A stretch of 64,000 nucleotides of DNA, from contig OX328101.1 of NCBI GenBank assembly GCA_946811185.2, positions 21,312,122 to 21,376,121 on the forward strand. Direction: 5' to 3'. The translations under genes were made by a program, and so were the position numbers. The notes under the pieces are model-generated. The model saw only the letters and a list, made by a program, of their open reading frames with translations. It was not told the origin of the DNA and searched no databases. Of the stretch, positions 44,250 through 54,746 are shown piece after piece (position 1 is the first letter of the stretch; the number at the start of each line of letters is the position of its first letter). The DNA comes from Hippopus hippopus. Its lineage: Eukaryota; Mollusca; Bivalvia; Cardiida; Cardiidae.

Positions 44250-44835
44250 GTTCATATATGTGACTCCAGGTCAACATGTGATCTGTATATCATACTGGAA
44301 TGGATGGCCTCAACCTTGTGCTGTTGAAATGTTTCTGATACATGGATATCATGCAGTGTTCTCCCATGGGTGTGGGTTGGTTGATCAATCCTTTGGACTA
44401 ATTGAAACTGTGAAAGTAGCTCAAACTGCTCCATGTTGAAATCTCCTGCTATCAAGAGTGGATGTGACTTTACGTCAGCCAAAATGTTTTCAAGTTCATG
44501 TATGAAATATTGTTCGGGAAAGTCGGTGGTTTGTATGCACATACAACAAGTGCTTCTTGTGAATGAAGTTGAATTAGCCTGGCCATAATTTCAATATTAT
44601 TATGCGTTAGGTCAACATGCTTGGAATGGATGCCTTTTTTCACAAAGATTGCTAAGCCATGGACAGTAGTTTTGAAAAAGGAATTGGAAAGTGCCATTGG
44701 AAATTCCTTGCTGTTGGTTTTGACATTTGTCTCACATAAACAGAGCATAGATAAGTTCAGTATTTTGTGATTAGCTCTTAAGTAAGCATGATGAGCTGGC
44801 AGGGATCAGATATTGAGGAATGCTACAGTATGTGG
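44250..44835 (-). pseudogene. Endonuclease/exonuclease/phosphatase (EEP) domain of the Helentron
   Basis: Starts FLNI-stop-SLPAHHAYL, where a stop interrupts the usual N-terminal motif, then LSMLCLCETNV (metal-binding Glu), HGLAIFVKKGI, and after a frame change LLIAGDFNMEQ (catalytic GDFN). It ends near MIYRSHVD, where the family has a Ser-Asp-His motif, so that site is damaged. AP-endonuclease-like domains of this type also occur in non-LTR retrotransposons, but no reverse transcriptase follows and PIF1 lies upstream on the same strand. Confidence 0.8.
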
Positions 44836-45018
44836 TTCTTCACTTATTGGAGGTGTCCAGTCAAAAGCATCTCTTTCATTTCATTTAAATCTTCCTTATT
44901 AACTAGAACCTTATTTCTGGTAAAGTTGGTTAACTTGAATCCTTCTCTGGAAATAGCTCTACAGAGTATGGTGTATATTTGACACGGAAACACAGTTTTC
45001 AGTTTCTGGTATATCTAA

Positions 45019-45458
45019 GTTTGCGATTACATGTCTGTAGGTGGAACCTCGTGATCTTTGGCTTGTGATGGCATATGCTAAAATCAACGGAAACATGGTC
45101 CTCTCATCTGTAATTGCAGAGGGCTTTCGGAGACAAAAACTACATGAAACAGCTTGACTTGGAACACAATTTTTGAGATGACGAGGAGTTTGAGCTTTTG
45201 CATTCTGTTTAATTCTGTGATCGCCAAAATCAACACATATAAGTTTGCGATTGCATGTCTGTAGGTGGAATCTTGTGATCTATGGCTTGTGATGGCATTT
45301 GCTAAAATCAACGGGAACATGGTCCTTTCATCTGTAATTGCAGACGGCTTTCGGAGACAAAAAGTACATGAAACAGCTCGAATTGGAACACAATTCTTGA
45401 GATGTCGAGGAATTTGAGCTTTTGCATTCTATCCAATTCTGTGATCGCCAAATTCAAC
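45019..45458 (-). repeat. Duplicated C-terminal PIF1 segment (period about 224 bp)
   Basis: 45019-45235 and 45243-45458 are near-identical direct copies (GTAGGTGGAATCTTGTGATC, AACATGGTCCTTTCATCTGT, TTGTGATGGCATTTGCTAAA). Each encodes, on the minus strand, the ERTMFPLILANAITSHRSQD-type block, which corresponds to the last conserved helicase motif of PIF1. One copy would be expected. Confidence 0.85.
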
Positions 45459-45459
45459 A

Positions 45460-46090
45460 AATATGGTTCCTTGTAAGCTGTTATCAGTCACATGAATGTC
45501 TGCAACTTTTCCAATGATACCATTCACAAGGTGGTCTGAAATGTCAATATTTTTGGTCAGTTTGACTTTAGCTGCTTGTGCTATTGTAAGTTGGCTTGGT
45601 AGATTGGCTTTATTATTGATTGAAGTTTCAGGCGCATTTACAAGAACTGTGTTTGTGTTTTTATCTCTTCTTGTATAGTTTTGCGACCAGACAGCATAGA
45701 AATTTCATCTGCAATGATAATTTTGAGGTTAGTGTAGTTTGATCTCAAGGTATTCAGCTTTTCTGCACCAGGCTTACGATATTGAAGTTGTTTATTGTTA
45801 TTGTCCTTCACAGGCAAACTAAAGGCTGAGTGTAGGGTCAGTCCATTAATAATTGCAGCGGCTTTGCCAGTGGAGGCTGTTAGTAAAACTGTAGGTTGCT
45901 GTGGATTTTGTCCTGGTGTCCGAAGGGTACGAGCGACAGCTTCATAGACAACATGTATTACATGGGACTTTCTAACTCCTGCTCCACCACTCAGAAATAT
46001 ATAAAACGGTTCAATAGTTTTCATATGTCTGATACCCACCATAGCGTGAAATCAAATAAATGCCTCTGTTCTGTATTGAGAAACCGTACA
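45460..46090 (-). pseudogene. PIF1-type helicase domain of the Helentron
   Basis: Visible motifs in order: IFLSGGAGVRKSHVI (Walker A, with Arg where the family has Gly before KS), VLLTASTGKAAAIINGLTLH, IIIADEISMLSGR (Walker B), then after a frame change and deletion KVKLTKNIDISDHLVNGIIG. The helicase would unwind the element strand during rolling-circle transposition. The Walker A change and frameshifts make it inactive. Confidence 0.88.
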
Positions 46091-46299
46091 TAATTGTAAA
46101 ACTTAGGATCTGCCATGGAAGGGGCAGCAGTTTAAGAAAATTGCTTTAAACTTGTCTTTTGTTGTTGAACCGATATACTCTTATGGTTGATTGGTTTTAA
46201 TTTCTGGACCACTCACTTGTTGTATGCATTTTTGTGTGTTCACAATTCGACTGTACCCAAGTCTGTTACAAAACTCTGTGGGTTGTCTTAATCTACTTA

Positions 46300-46865
46300 T
46301 CCCTACTGTCTACTATGGACTCACTGTTTTCTCCACTTGGTGTTTCAGTCTGAATATCTGAGTTCTCTGTTTCGCTAGTTTCTTCAGGTGTCTGTGGGAA
46401 AGCTTTCAAGAACTATGGATCATGTTCCTTGTTAATGTCAAGCCAGTCAGGTAGCACCTCAACATCTTTATACATGGGGTGAAATTGCTTTAAACAGCCA
46501 AAGCATTTGTAACAAATTCAGGTCTAATGTACTGATTGGCTACAGAATGTTTATCTGATAATCTTCTTTTAGGGGCTAGGGCTATAATTTGACTTTCATG
46601 TGTAGGACGTGGTAAGTAGCTATAAACTTTACTTGGATCGGCTGGTACAAGAAAAACTTGTCCACGCAACCCATGTTGTGCACCAAAAGGCATTTCCACT
46701 TTTTTCATAAATGGTATTATCTTTAATATCAGTTGCAATTCCAACTGGCTGAGGTCTTTTACAGTGTTTGGTATTGTTGTCTGTGACATGTCGTTGGCCT
46801 GTGCTTGAGGGGGAAGTTTTCAACTTAGAAGTTTCTTGTCACAGGTGTGGCAAATCCATTCTTTG
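46300..46865 (-). pseudogene. DUF6570-like region of the Helitron protein
   Basis: EWICHTCDKKLL followed by a stop codon, then KLPPQAQANDMSQTTIPNTV, LSQLELQLILKIIPFMK, GLRGQVFLVPADPSKVYSYL and YKDVEVLPDWLDINKEHDP. This CxxC block, the LExxLI..IPFMK helix and the G-x-V-x-x-x-P-A segment form the standard stretch between the N-terminus and the Rep domain in eukaryotic Helitrons. Confidence 0.8.
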
Positions 46866-47694
46866 TTATGTATAACTTTGTTTATAAAACATCTGTTGGC
46901 CAAATCCTTACTAGGGTTTTTTTGGTATTTGTCGAAGACAATACCACTATGAGTTCAATATTGAATTTTGAAGACCATGTACCGTATTTTGTGCAAAGCC
47001 GAAGGAAATAAACCCAATTAAACTCAATTTTTCTTAGGCAAATGAGTTTTTCGGTTGCACTCAGATATGTAATTGGAAATTGCATATTAAAATACACTGG
47101 GTGAGGCCATCGATTGTGGAAGTACTAATTTTTTTTATTGAAAATAGCTTCACTCGCTCATAGCCTTCTATTGGAGCAATGATACAAAATTTGTCTACCG
47201 ATCGCTTGGTCCTGGGCTTTTTCGTTCCAAAACCAGTTCGTCCCATGGCTTGTTCATCCCATGATTGCGTGCTACTCCATTTGATTGGGCATGAATATTT
47301 ATAGATCCAAATAATTGATTGTAGTGTTGGGAATTAAATGTTAACGGCCAAAGATATTTCAAAATCATAGTTTTCAGGTACAAACATAATTTTATTCGAT
47401 ATGTTCACATGGTTTCTCTCTCTATCCATCATACAACGTACTGTCAAGGGACGTTACTCCTGACTTCTCCTAATGATCAAAGGGAGACCACCAATACACA
47501 AATAATCCTAACTTTGTCATGAGTACTCTCCCTTCAACCAAAAAGATATTCATTTTCTTAGTTGGTTGACTTTCAAGCCAATATTTGAATAATATTTTTT
47601 CTTTCAAATTTTTAATTCCACACAACGGCTTCCTTGACAAATACCACTTCAACGTTTTCAACCCTTTGATTATATTCAGTATTGTTCAGTTGGA

Positions 47695-48272
47695 TTACAA
47701 GATCACACTCCTTTTATAAAAAAATCTTGAGCAGCAAGTGCACACAAAGGTTGGCCCTGTATTTATTGACTTCGTAAACTCTCCTTCAATAGATCGCTCA
47801 TTTATACCTTCATTTTCATTTTTGTTTTTTCTTACTGTAGTTTTTCTATTCCTGTCTTTTTCTTTGCCTTTCTTGAGCCTGTCAGAAAATCTATTCATTC
47901 TAGCTCTTTTTGACTATTCTTATTTTTGGGTCTGTTTTGCTGCAGTGGGTGAGAAGATCGTTCATCTACAGCTTTTCTTTTTCTGAGTCTATCTGTTTGT
48001 TGGTCTTGTTGAAGTGTGTCAGAAGACCTTTTATCTCTAGCTCTTATATGACTAATCTTACTTTTGTGTCTGTCTTGCTGCAATTGGTCAAAAATCGTTC
48101 ATCTACAGCTTTTCTTTTTCTGAGTCTATCTGTTTGTCAGTCTTGAAGTCTGTTAGAAGACCTATTGTCTCTAGCTCTTTCATGGCTGATCTTACTTTTG
48201 TGTCTGTCCTGCTGCAGTTGGTAAGAAGATCGTTCATCTACAGCTTTTCTTTTTCTGAGTCTATCTGTTTTC
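47695..48272 (-). pseudogene. Helitron N-terminal Arg/Lys-rich repeats and Cys block
   Basis: About three units of about 135 bp (TTCATCTACA at 47961, 48099 and 48233) encode, in shifting frames, TDRLRKRKAVDERSS and DRHKSKISH-type text. Next come a lysine-rich linker and GPTFVCTCCSRFFYKRSVI. Basic repeats followed by a GP-x-x-VC-x-x-C block are typical of Helitron N-termini. Frames are broken. 46870-47690, between this and the DUF6570-like part, gives only short unassigned pieces. Confidence 0.7.
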
Positions 48273-48473
48273 AGGGTTCGTATTCACCAATCATTCTTAA
48301 GAACGTTCTTAGTCTTATTCTCCAGAATTTTCTATGTTTGAAAGTAACACAACTTCTGATTGGCTAAACCATTTGGTTTAGCCAATCAGACGTTGTGTTA
48401 CTTTCAAATTCAGTAAATCTTAGAGAATAAGACTGAGAGTGTTCTCAAGAATGCTTGGTAAATACAAACCCAT
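48273..48473 (+). mobile_element. M3 MITE-like element inserted in the Helentron
   Basis: The best preserved M3: GTTCGTATTCACCAATCATT, GATTGGCTAAACCATTTGGT, AGCCAATCAGACGTTGTGTT, AATGCTTGGTAAATACAAAC. The arms are nearly perfect over about 90 bp. Helitron-type basic repeat sequence lies on its 5' side and continues weakly beyond it. Confidence 0.88.
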
Positions 48474-48581
48474 GTCTTTCTGAATTTGGCAAGAACACCT
48501 ATCTCTATCTTTTTCCTTAGCTTCTCACTTATTCCTATATGCTGTAAAATGTCCAATGATTAAACTTGTCCGGCTTTTTGT

Positions 48582-49673
48582 TAGTTCATCTGAGCACGAA
48601 GTGCTCAAGGTGAGCTTTTGTGATCGTGCTGTGTCCGGCGTCCGTCGCGCGTCGTGCGTCGTCAACTTTTACCTTGTGTACGCTCCAGAGGCCACATTTT
48701 CGGTCCGATACTCGTGAAACTTGGTCAGAATGTATGTCTCGATTATATCTCAGATGACTTCGATAATGGGTCATGTCGGGTAAAAAACTAGGTCACTAGG
48801 TCAAATCTTAGAAAAACCTTGTGTATGCTCTAAAAGCCACATTTTCTGTTCAAAACTCTTGAAAGTTGGTCAGAATGTTTGTCTGGATGATACCTCAGAT
48901 GAGTTTGCAAAAGGGTCATGTCGGGCCAAAAACTAGGTCACTAAGTCAAATCTTAGAAAAACCTTGTGTACGCTTTAGAGGCCACATTTTCAGTCTAAAA
49001 ACCTTGAAAATTGGTCATAATGTTTGTTTTGATGATACCTTGCATGAGCTTGAAAATGGGTCATGTCCGATCAATAACTAGGTCACTAGGTCAAATCTTA
49101 GAAAAACCTTGTGTACGCTCTAGAGGCTTCATTTTCTGTCCAAAATTCTTGAAAGTTAGTCAGAATGTTTGCCTTGATGATATCTCAGACGAGTATAAAA
49201 ATGGGTCATGTTAGGTAGAAAACTAGGTCACTATGTTATATCTTAGAAAAACCTTGTGTAGGCTCTAGAGGCCACATTTTCAGTCTAAAACTCTTGAAAG
49301 TTGGTCAGAATATTTGTCTTGATTATATCTTGGATCAGTTTGGAAATGGGTCATGTCGCGTTAAAATGTAGGTCACTAGGTCAAATCTTAGAAAAACCTT
49401 GTATACGCTCTAGAGGCCACATTTACAATCCTATACTCATGAAACTTGGTCAGAATGTTTGGCTTGATGATTTCTTGGACCAGTTTGCAAGTGGATCATT
49501 TCGGGTCAATAACTAGGTCACTAAGTCAAATCTTCAAAAAACCTTTTTCAGTCAAATACTCATGAAAATCTTGGTAGAATGTTTTTCATAATATCTCAAA
49601 AGAGATTGAAAATGGGTCATATTTGGTCAAAAGACTCAGGTGAGCGACTTCTGGGCCATCATGGCCCTCTTGT
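48582..49673 (-). mobile_element. Pearl-like element with 145-bp-type core, inverted copy
   Basis: The reverse complement of the family at 29343: GAGCACGAAGTGCTC hairpin, AAGGTGAGCTTTTGTGATCG, CGTCGCGCGTCGTGCGTCGT, then about six and a half core units (ACTAGGTCACTAGGTCAAAT, AGAAAAACCTTGTGTACGCT). The end is AGGTGAGCGACTTCTGGGCC, then ATCATGGCCCTCTTGT. Inserted in the N-terminal part of the Helentron relic, with basic Helitron-like coding text on both sides. Confidence 0.9.
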
Positions 49674-49810
49674 TTCCTTGTCCTGTCTATTTCTTTATGT
49701 CTTTCTACAGTCTGAGGAGATCTTTTTCTTTTCCTTTCTGTATTACTCAGTTTACATGTGCTAGTTTTCTCTTGTTGTAGTGCTAAAGTTGCATGCATCT
49801 TTTTCATTAT
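49674..49810 (-). pseudogene. Helitron N-terminal fragment, distal side of the insertion
   Basis: Encodes LSNTERKRKRSPQTVERHKE and IDRTRK on the minus strand, the same basic repeat style as 47695-48272, which indicates that the pearl-like element split one coding region. Confidence 0.55.
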
Positions 49811-50122
49811 TCTATCTCTCTCATGTTTCTTGTCTATCAGAAGCTTTTCAGCATGTAATGTTTAATGAAACTGTTGGTGCTGAAAGCAAGATCTCAATGA
49901 ATACTGTGCATAATTGTTATGTTCATCCATGTTTTTGTTTTGTCCAAGGCACTTTTCAACTGGAAAAGGTATTATGACACCATTGCTAAGACAATATCTA
50001 TCATGTTGTCTCAAACAACTTAAATCATGGTCTTGAATTTCAGGACTTTGTCTAAGGAAAAGTGTCACAGAATATGCTTAAGCTAATGCACCACAAATAG
50101 GGAATACTTCCTGTTGGATATT

Positions 50123-50338
50123 TCATCTGTTGAACCAAACTAATCTCGTATACACAAATAAGTTGTTTCTTTGTTTCTTCAAAATGTTTTTCACTTTAAG
50201 AGAGTCGTACAGATTCAAATGCCTCATAGAACTCTTGTAGTAAGATGTTACCCAATGATTAGTAATATGATGGATGAAAATACAGTTCTTGGTCACTGGT
50301 ATTTGAATCTTTGGATCTTGGGGTTGTGAAGCGAGCAC
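50123..50338 (-). pseudogene. Possible C48/OTU-like cysteine-protease fragment
   Basis: CIFIHHITNHWVTSYYKSSM then HLNLYDSLKVKNIL. An N-H-W-V core followed by V/L-x-x-Y-D-S is the pattern around the catalytic His and Asp of Ulp1-like proteases carried by some mobile elements. It lies upstream of the Helentron pieces on the same strand and may be its N-terminus. Just beyond, 50400-50535 encodes an unassigned YSSQNLDQLIGDDTTEMPDE stretch. Confidence 0.45.
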
Positions 50339-52302
50339 AAAAACTCTGCAGGTGAGTAATATCCAACACGTGTATCAGCTTGGTCTTTGATATAAGCTTT
50401 CATTTAATTTAGGATGGCAAGAATGATTTCATCTGGCATTTCTGTGGTATCATCACCAATAAGTTGATCCAGGTTTTGAGAACTGTACTCTTTAGCTGGC
50501 TGTAAAGATACAACAGCCATCTTTGACGGGTAAATCAACCCAAATGAGTGCTTGTAACAACAAAATATCTTTGACCTTCCAATGTGACATTGACCTTGCA
50601 GGTATTGACCTTAATCTTTTGCATTGGGCATTGATGTATGGTACTTAACATTTCTGCCATACATATTTTCAAATCTGAAGAGAAAATAATTGTGACGTTG
50701 GAAGTATGACATTGACATTAAAGGTACCTATTCTGCATGACATATTATCTCATATTGCTTTATATTTGTGCCGAACATTTTTTATATCCATCGAAAAACA
50801 AAAACATTTTTTTAGAAAATTTGATAAGGCTCCTTTTCACATGATATTGAACAAATGCACTATATTTTTATAGTATTTTGTTTTTGTGATCATATATTAA
50901 CTCTGTGCAATTTACAAAAGGTTTGCATGAAAAATGTATAATCAGACAACACAGGAACTATACGCTCTCTCGGAAATCTTTCGGGAAGCATAAAAACAAG
51001 AGGTTCAATCATGATGGTCCTATATTGCTTACCTTAGTATAAAGAAGTAACTGTGCACTAGATGGAGCTAGAAGCGGCCCTTTGTGCTTAAACAAATTAT
51101 TAAACCCAAAACATTTTTAAAGAATAATTTCTTAATCTTTTCGTAAAATTTTGCATCCCAGATTACTGGTCCAATTTTCTCAAAAACACTATGCACTTGT
51201 ACTGTCTTTACAATCATTCTCAAATGAACGGCCAATTCGAAGTAGTGAAAAAATAAAAAAAAAACACTAAAGACACATATCGTTCTTCACTGAAATTTCT
51301 ATATAAAAGGGAAAGTTGAGCATTTCTATCTATTACGATCGTATGACGTTATCATTGAACACATGACGAACTATAATTTTCGGGTAACACAGATCGCTTT
51401 AGTCTTCATTTAAATTACACATTGTTGAAAATGTGTCACGTAAGGATAGAGTCACATAAAATGGTTTTGAAGCATGTGTTCATTTTTGCAGCAGAATACA
51501 TTACCTTTTCTTGAAATAACATGTGATATATGACGTACAATTGATTGGTTGATGGAGGATTGAAAATGAACAATACAAAAGTTTTGCTGTCACGTAAGGC
51601 TTCGATGAAAAAAGCAGACTCTTTAAGAGATGCAAGTTAGTATAAATATCCATATTGCTTCAGTTCTGTCAATATAAAGTGTTTTCATCACCGAAACAAA
51701 ATAGAATGATATATTATACATCGTGGTTTATCTTTCAATTTAAACTTAATGGTAGACCTCGCACATACTTTAATGGCAATAGTCACGTAACATACTATGA
51801 AGTTGTGACAAAAATCAACTAAAAAATATCCTTAGTCTTAGTGTTAGTATACATTAATCTTTTGCTGATATTCTGTTGTAAGTAAATAGAATTGAAATCA
51901 ACATGAGAAATGAAAATACCAGACATTTCACTAGAGATTCCGTGTTTCAAATTCATGAAAACACGGTTGTGACACGGTTGTGACACAACATTTTAGTGGG
52001 GGTTGGTGCTTTTGAAGCGGAACTTTTCAACCCGAAACTTAAATTTCGAACATTTCATGACGTTTTTTAGTTAATGTATAGGAATAGCTATCTCAAAAAG
52101 TATAAAATAATATAATGCAACCTTCCAAAGTGTCAAGCAAGTCTGAAATAACCGTGTGACATGCTTTTGGCCTATAATTTGAGAACGAGTATTTACCTAT
52201 AGTGTGTGAAGTTTTTAATTCATCATATTTGCCTTGTGTGTACTATAACAAGTTTATGGTATATCTACATACATACACATTTTAGCATTTACCTGTATTT
52301 AT

Positions 52303-52580
52303 ATTTTCAATGATTGATTGAATAAACTGAGTTTAACACCACTTTCATCAATTTTTCTTTTATATCGCTAACCACTGTATTCATGTCATTTCTCACACCA
52401 GTAGAAACATGACATCCAATCTGAGCCACTAGTTGCTAATCCCCCTTAGATGATTTACCCATTGGTGAGACAATTGAATTTTGTCCAATGTAGGAAAATA
52501 TGTTGGCCCAGTCGGGATTCAAACTCACGATATCTTGATTAACAGCCCACAGGGCTACTGACAGAACTATCAGGGCTCGG
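52303..52580 (-). mobile_element. tRNA-derived SINE (tRNA-Asn-like head)
   Basis: On the minus strand: GATAGTTCTGTCAGTAGCCC (A-box region), GGCTGTTAATC (anticodon-loop-like, GTT), GTGAGTTTGAATCCCGAC (B box). The tail AAGTGGTGTTAAACTCAGTT ends with TTCAATCAATCATTG. The acceptor and anticodon stems do not pair well, so it is not a tRNA gene. The gap 50540-52300 holds only AT-rich sequence and, near 50993, a possible decayed pearl-like end (CAAGAGGTTCAATCATGATG). Confidence 0.75.
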
Positions 52581-53218
52581 CTTATATTTTCAAATATGAT
52601 ATTATTACTATAATATATCTTTAAGTAGACAATTACTTGAGTAAGGGCTACAAATCCAAGACAATTTTCTAAAGAGCAAACATCCTGCGTATTACATCCA
52701 TCCTGTGTTTTCAACAACCTTTCTCGCTGTATATGTCTTTTTCTCTCTATGCCCTGTTCATTATTCAGGGCACTTCTGAAATCATATTTATTTCCAGAAT
52801 TGCTTTTAACATATAAGCAATGGGAAAGGCTCAAAGAAAGAGGAAGCTTTCCCTGTGACAGCTGTGTAAGGAACCAACGCAATAATATAAATCTTTTTCA
52901 GCATTGCAAGAATTACTACCGTTATATAAATGATTTTTGAAAAGGCTGTACTCCTGTATGTATAAGTTTATACAATCAAATTATTATATCTTAAGATCTT
53001 AAAACATAAGTTTATATGTTTCTTTGTTAAAATATTTTTTAGAAATTTTATTTATGCCTTGAAGTTAAAAACTAAATTCAATATCGAAGAAACTATAATT
53101 TGTCTCGAACCATATATGTTTACTTTTTTTTTTAAGATTTTTTTTTTTTAAATACAGAGTGTTAGAGACTTTCTGATTCCATCACGTCAGGCATTTCACA
53201 GCTGTCACAATAGTCCGT

Positions 53219-53710
53219 AACCCTTTACCAAACAATCCCAGGTTTTAACAACCCATAGAGAGAAATTTTTCCGGAAAAAAATGTGGGAATAGAGGCAAAT
53301 GGTGGTAACGAGCATTTTCTTCTGTACCCACAATGTTTTCTAACCTACCAGTTCATCATCTAAGCAACCTGTAATTTGTTGTCTACAGTTGCTTTCAACT
53401 TAAACTAGTCTAAAATTCTGTTGTTTGGTAAAGAGTCAACATGAAAATTGCAAAAATAATTTTGTACTAGTTTTAATAGTATATTTACATGTTTCTTCAG
53501 CTCAAATTAAAACCCATAACCAAACAATCCAAGTTTTAATGACCCTGAGGAAGAAAGCTATTAAAATGTTGTGGGAAAAGAAGAAAAGCTGGTAACCAGT
53601 ATTTCATCTCTTACCCACAATGTTTTCTACTCTTTCTGATACACATACGCCATGTCAAATTTGACTTCTCCAATCACTTTCAATTTTATTGTCTGGTAAA
53701 GATTTAAATG
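53219..53710. mobile_element. Two M2 elements in a row
   Basis: 53219-53440 (AACCCTTTACCAAACAATCC to CTGTTGTTTGGTAAAGAGT) and 53513-53710 (CATAACCAAACAATCCAAGT to TTGTCTGGTAAAG). Both have the hairpin centre (GGTGGTAACGAGCATTTTCT; AGCTGGTAACCAGTATTTCA). A short direct duplication (AGAGTCAGCAATTAGCTG and TAGGCAACTAGCTGTAATAA) follows to about 53840. Confidence 0.85.
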
Positions 53711-54218
53711 AATAGAGTCAGCAATTAGCTGAAATAGCATATTTTCATGTATCATCAGCTCAGTTAATTAAATACAATAGGCAACTAGCTGTAATAACAT
53801 ATTAATTTTACATGTATCATAAGCTCAATTAAATGAATAGAGTCAGCAAGAAAATAAATCTTACTGAAAATTTAACATCCGAAACCATATGTATAGTATA
53901 GTTACAATGCCTTTGTAAGAACATCATTGACATATAAAACAGTATAAGAATGGAGCTATGCTCAAAGACAACACACAAATAAAGCACGTTAGCAGCCATA
54001 TTGATAACATGTCATAGAGATCAAATGATAATTCAATCAATTTTCTGAGATATAACCAGGGGAAAGTGACCCTGACCAAATTTCCAAAAGTAGTGTATGT
54101 ATTATCATCAGAGGAAATGAAAAGAAATGTTTCTCTAAGCACATAAAATATGCTGATTGTTAATGGTTAAGTACTGTGACTCTAATTGACTGTCCAAGAA
54201 AAGCTCAGAAATCATTGC

Positions 54219-54746
54219 TTAGGTCTGTGAGTTTGTGTTGGAATCTTGACTCCCATCTTCAAGAGTGGACTTGTCTAATTCAGAGAAGGAAATATCACAA
54301 CTTGAGAGAAATTTGTCCTCCTTAAGTTCATCGATTCCTTGCTGTAACTGCTGGGTTTTCCTCTCCAGGGAAATAATCCTTTGATCTTTTATTAACATCT
54401 CTTTTTCTAATGCATCTACGAGATACAGGGCTCTTTTTAGGTGGCTATTGACAAGCCTTTTACTCTTGTCTATCCTCTCATTGCCTTCTTTTAAGTTCTG
54501 TTGGCTGAAGTAGTAAGCTGCAGAAGTACTGTACAGATCCATGTCTGATAGTGTAACCTGGATTGTCTCTTTCAAATCGGTTACGGATAACTTCTGTTTT
54601 TTCTCTGGTGTTGCAGATGCCCCTGTTTCAGCTTTACGTTTCGGTGTGAAAGAAGTTTGACTTGATATTTGTGTGGTATCATTTTCACTTTGACTTGTAT
54701 TGCAAATGTTTATCTTCCCATAAATAACAGTGTTCTTCTTGTCCAT
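54219..54746 (-). CDS. Unidentified nuclear-type coiled-coil protein, 175 codons
   Basis: ATG at 54746, TAA at 54221-54219, no intron needed. The first 60 residues are Ser/Thr/Gln-rich with two basic clusters (TPKRKAETG and PEKKQKLS) that look like a nuclear localisation signal. A middle part follows (SVTDLKETIQVTLSDMDLYS). From about residue 100 there is a heptad-rich helix (LKRALYLVDALEKEMLIKDQ, RIISLERKTQQLQQGIDELK), likely a coiled coil. The C-terminal tail is acidic, Ser-rich. Composition is ordinary for coding DNA, and its length is unlike the repeat-driven frames around it. It could be a small host gene, an exon of one, or an accessory ORF of a mobile element. Family not recognised. 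Confidence 0.55.
   Translation of the reverse strand: MDKKNTVIYGKINICNTSQSENDTTQISSQTSFTPKRKAETGASATPEKKQKLSVTDLKETIQVTLSDMDLYSTSAAYYFSQQNLKEGNERIDKSKRLVNSHLKRALYLVDALEKEMLIKDQRIISLERKTQQLQQGIDELKEDKFLSSCDISFSELDKSTLEDGSQDSNTNSQT

Larger units (their letters stand above)
44250..50340 (-). mobile_element. Decayed Helentron-like (Helitron2) element with nested insertions
   Basis: On the minus strand, from 50340 down, successive fragments give a cysteine-protease-like piece, an Arg/Lys-rich repeated N-terminus, a Cys-rich GPTFVCTCCSRFFYKRS block, a DUF6570-like region, PIF1 helicase, and an EEP endonuclease. PIF1 followed by an EEP domain is the hallmark of Helentron (Helitron2) proteins. The HUH Rep nuclease expected between the DUF6570-like region and PIF1 was not found; the two are only about 200 bp apart. 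A pearl-like element and an M3 copy are inserted, and there are many stops and frame changes. The termini are not recognised. Confidence 0.8.

Noticed and set aside
52436..52882. 148-codon minus-strand frame
   Set aside because: Its C-terminal third lies inside the SINE at 52303-52580 and the rest has no recognisable domain.
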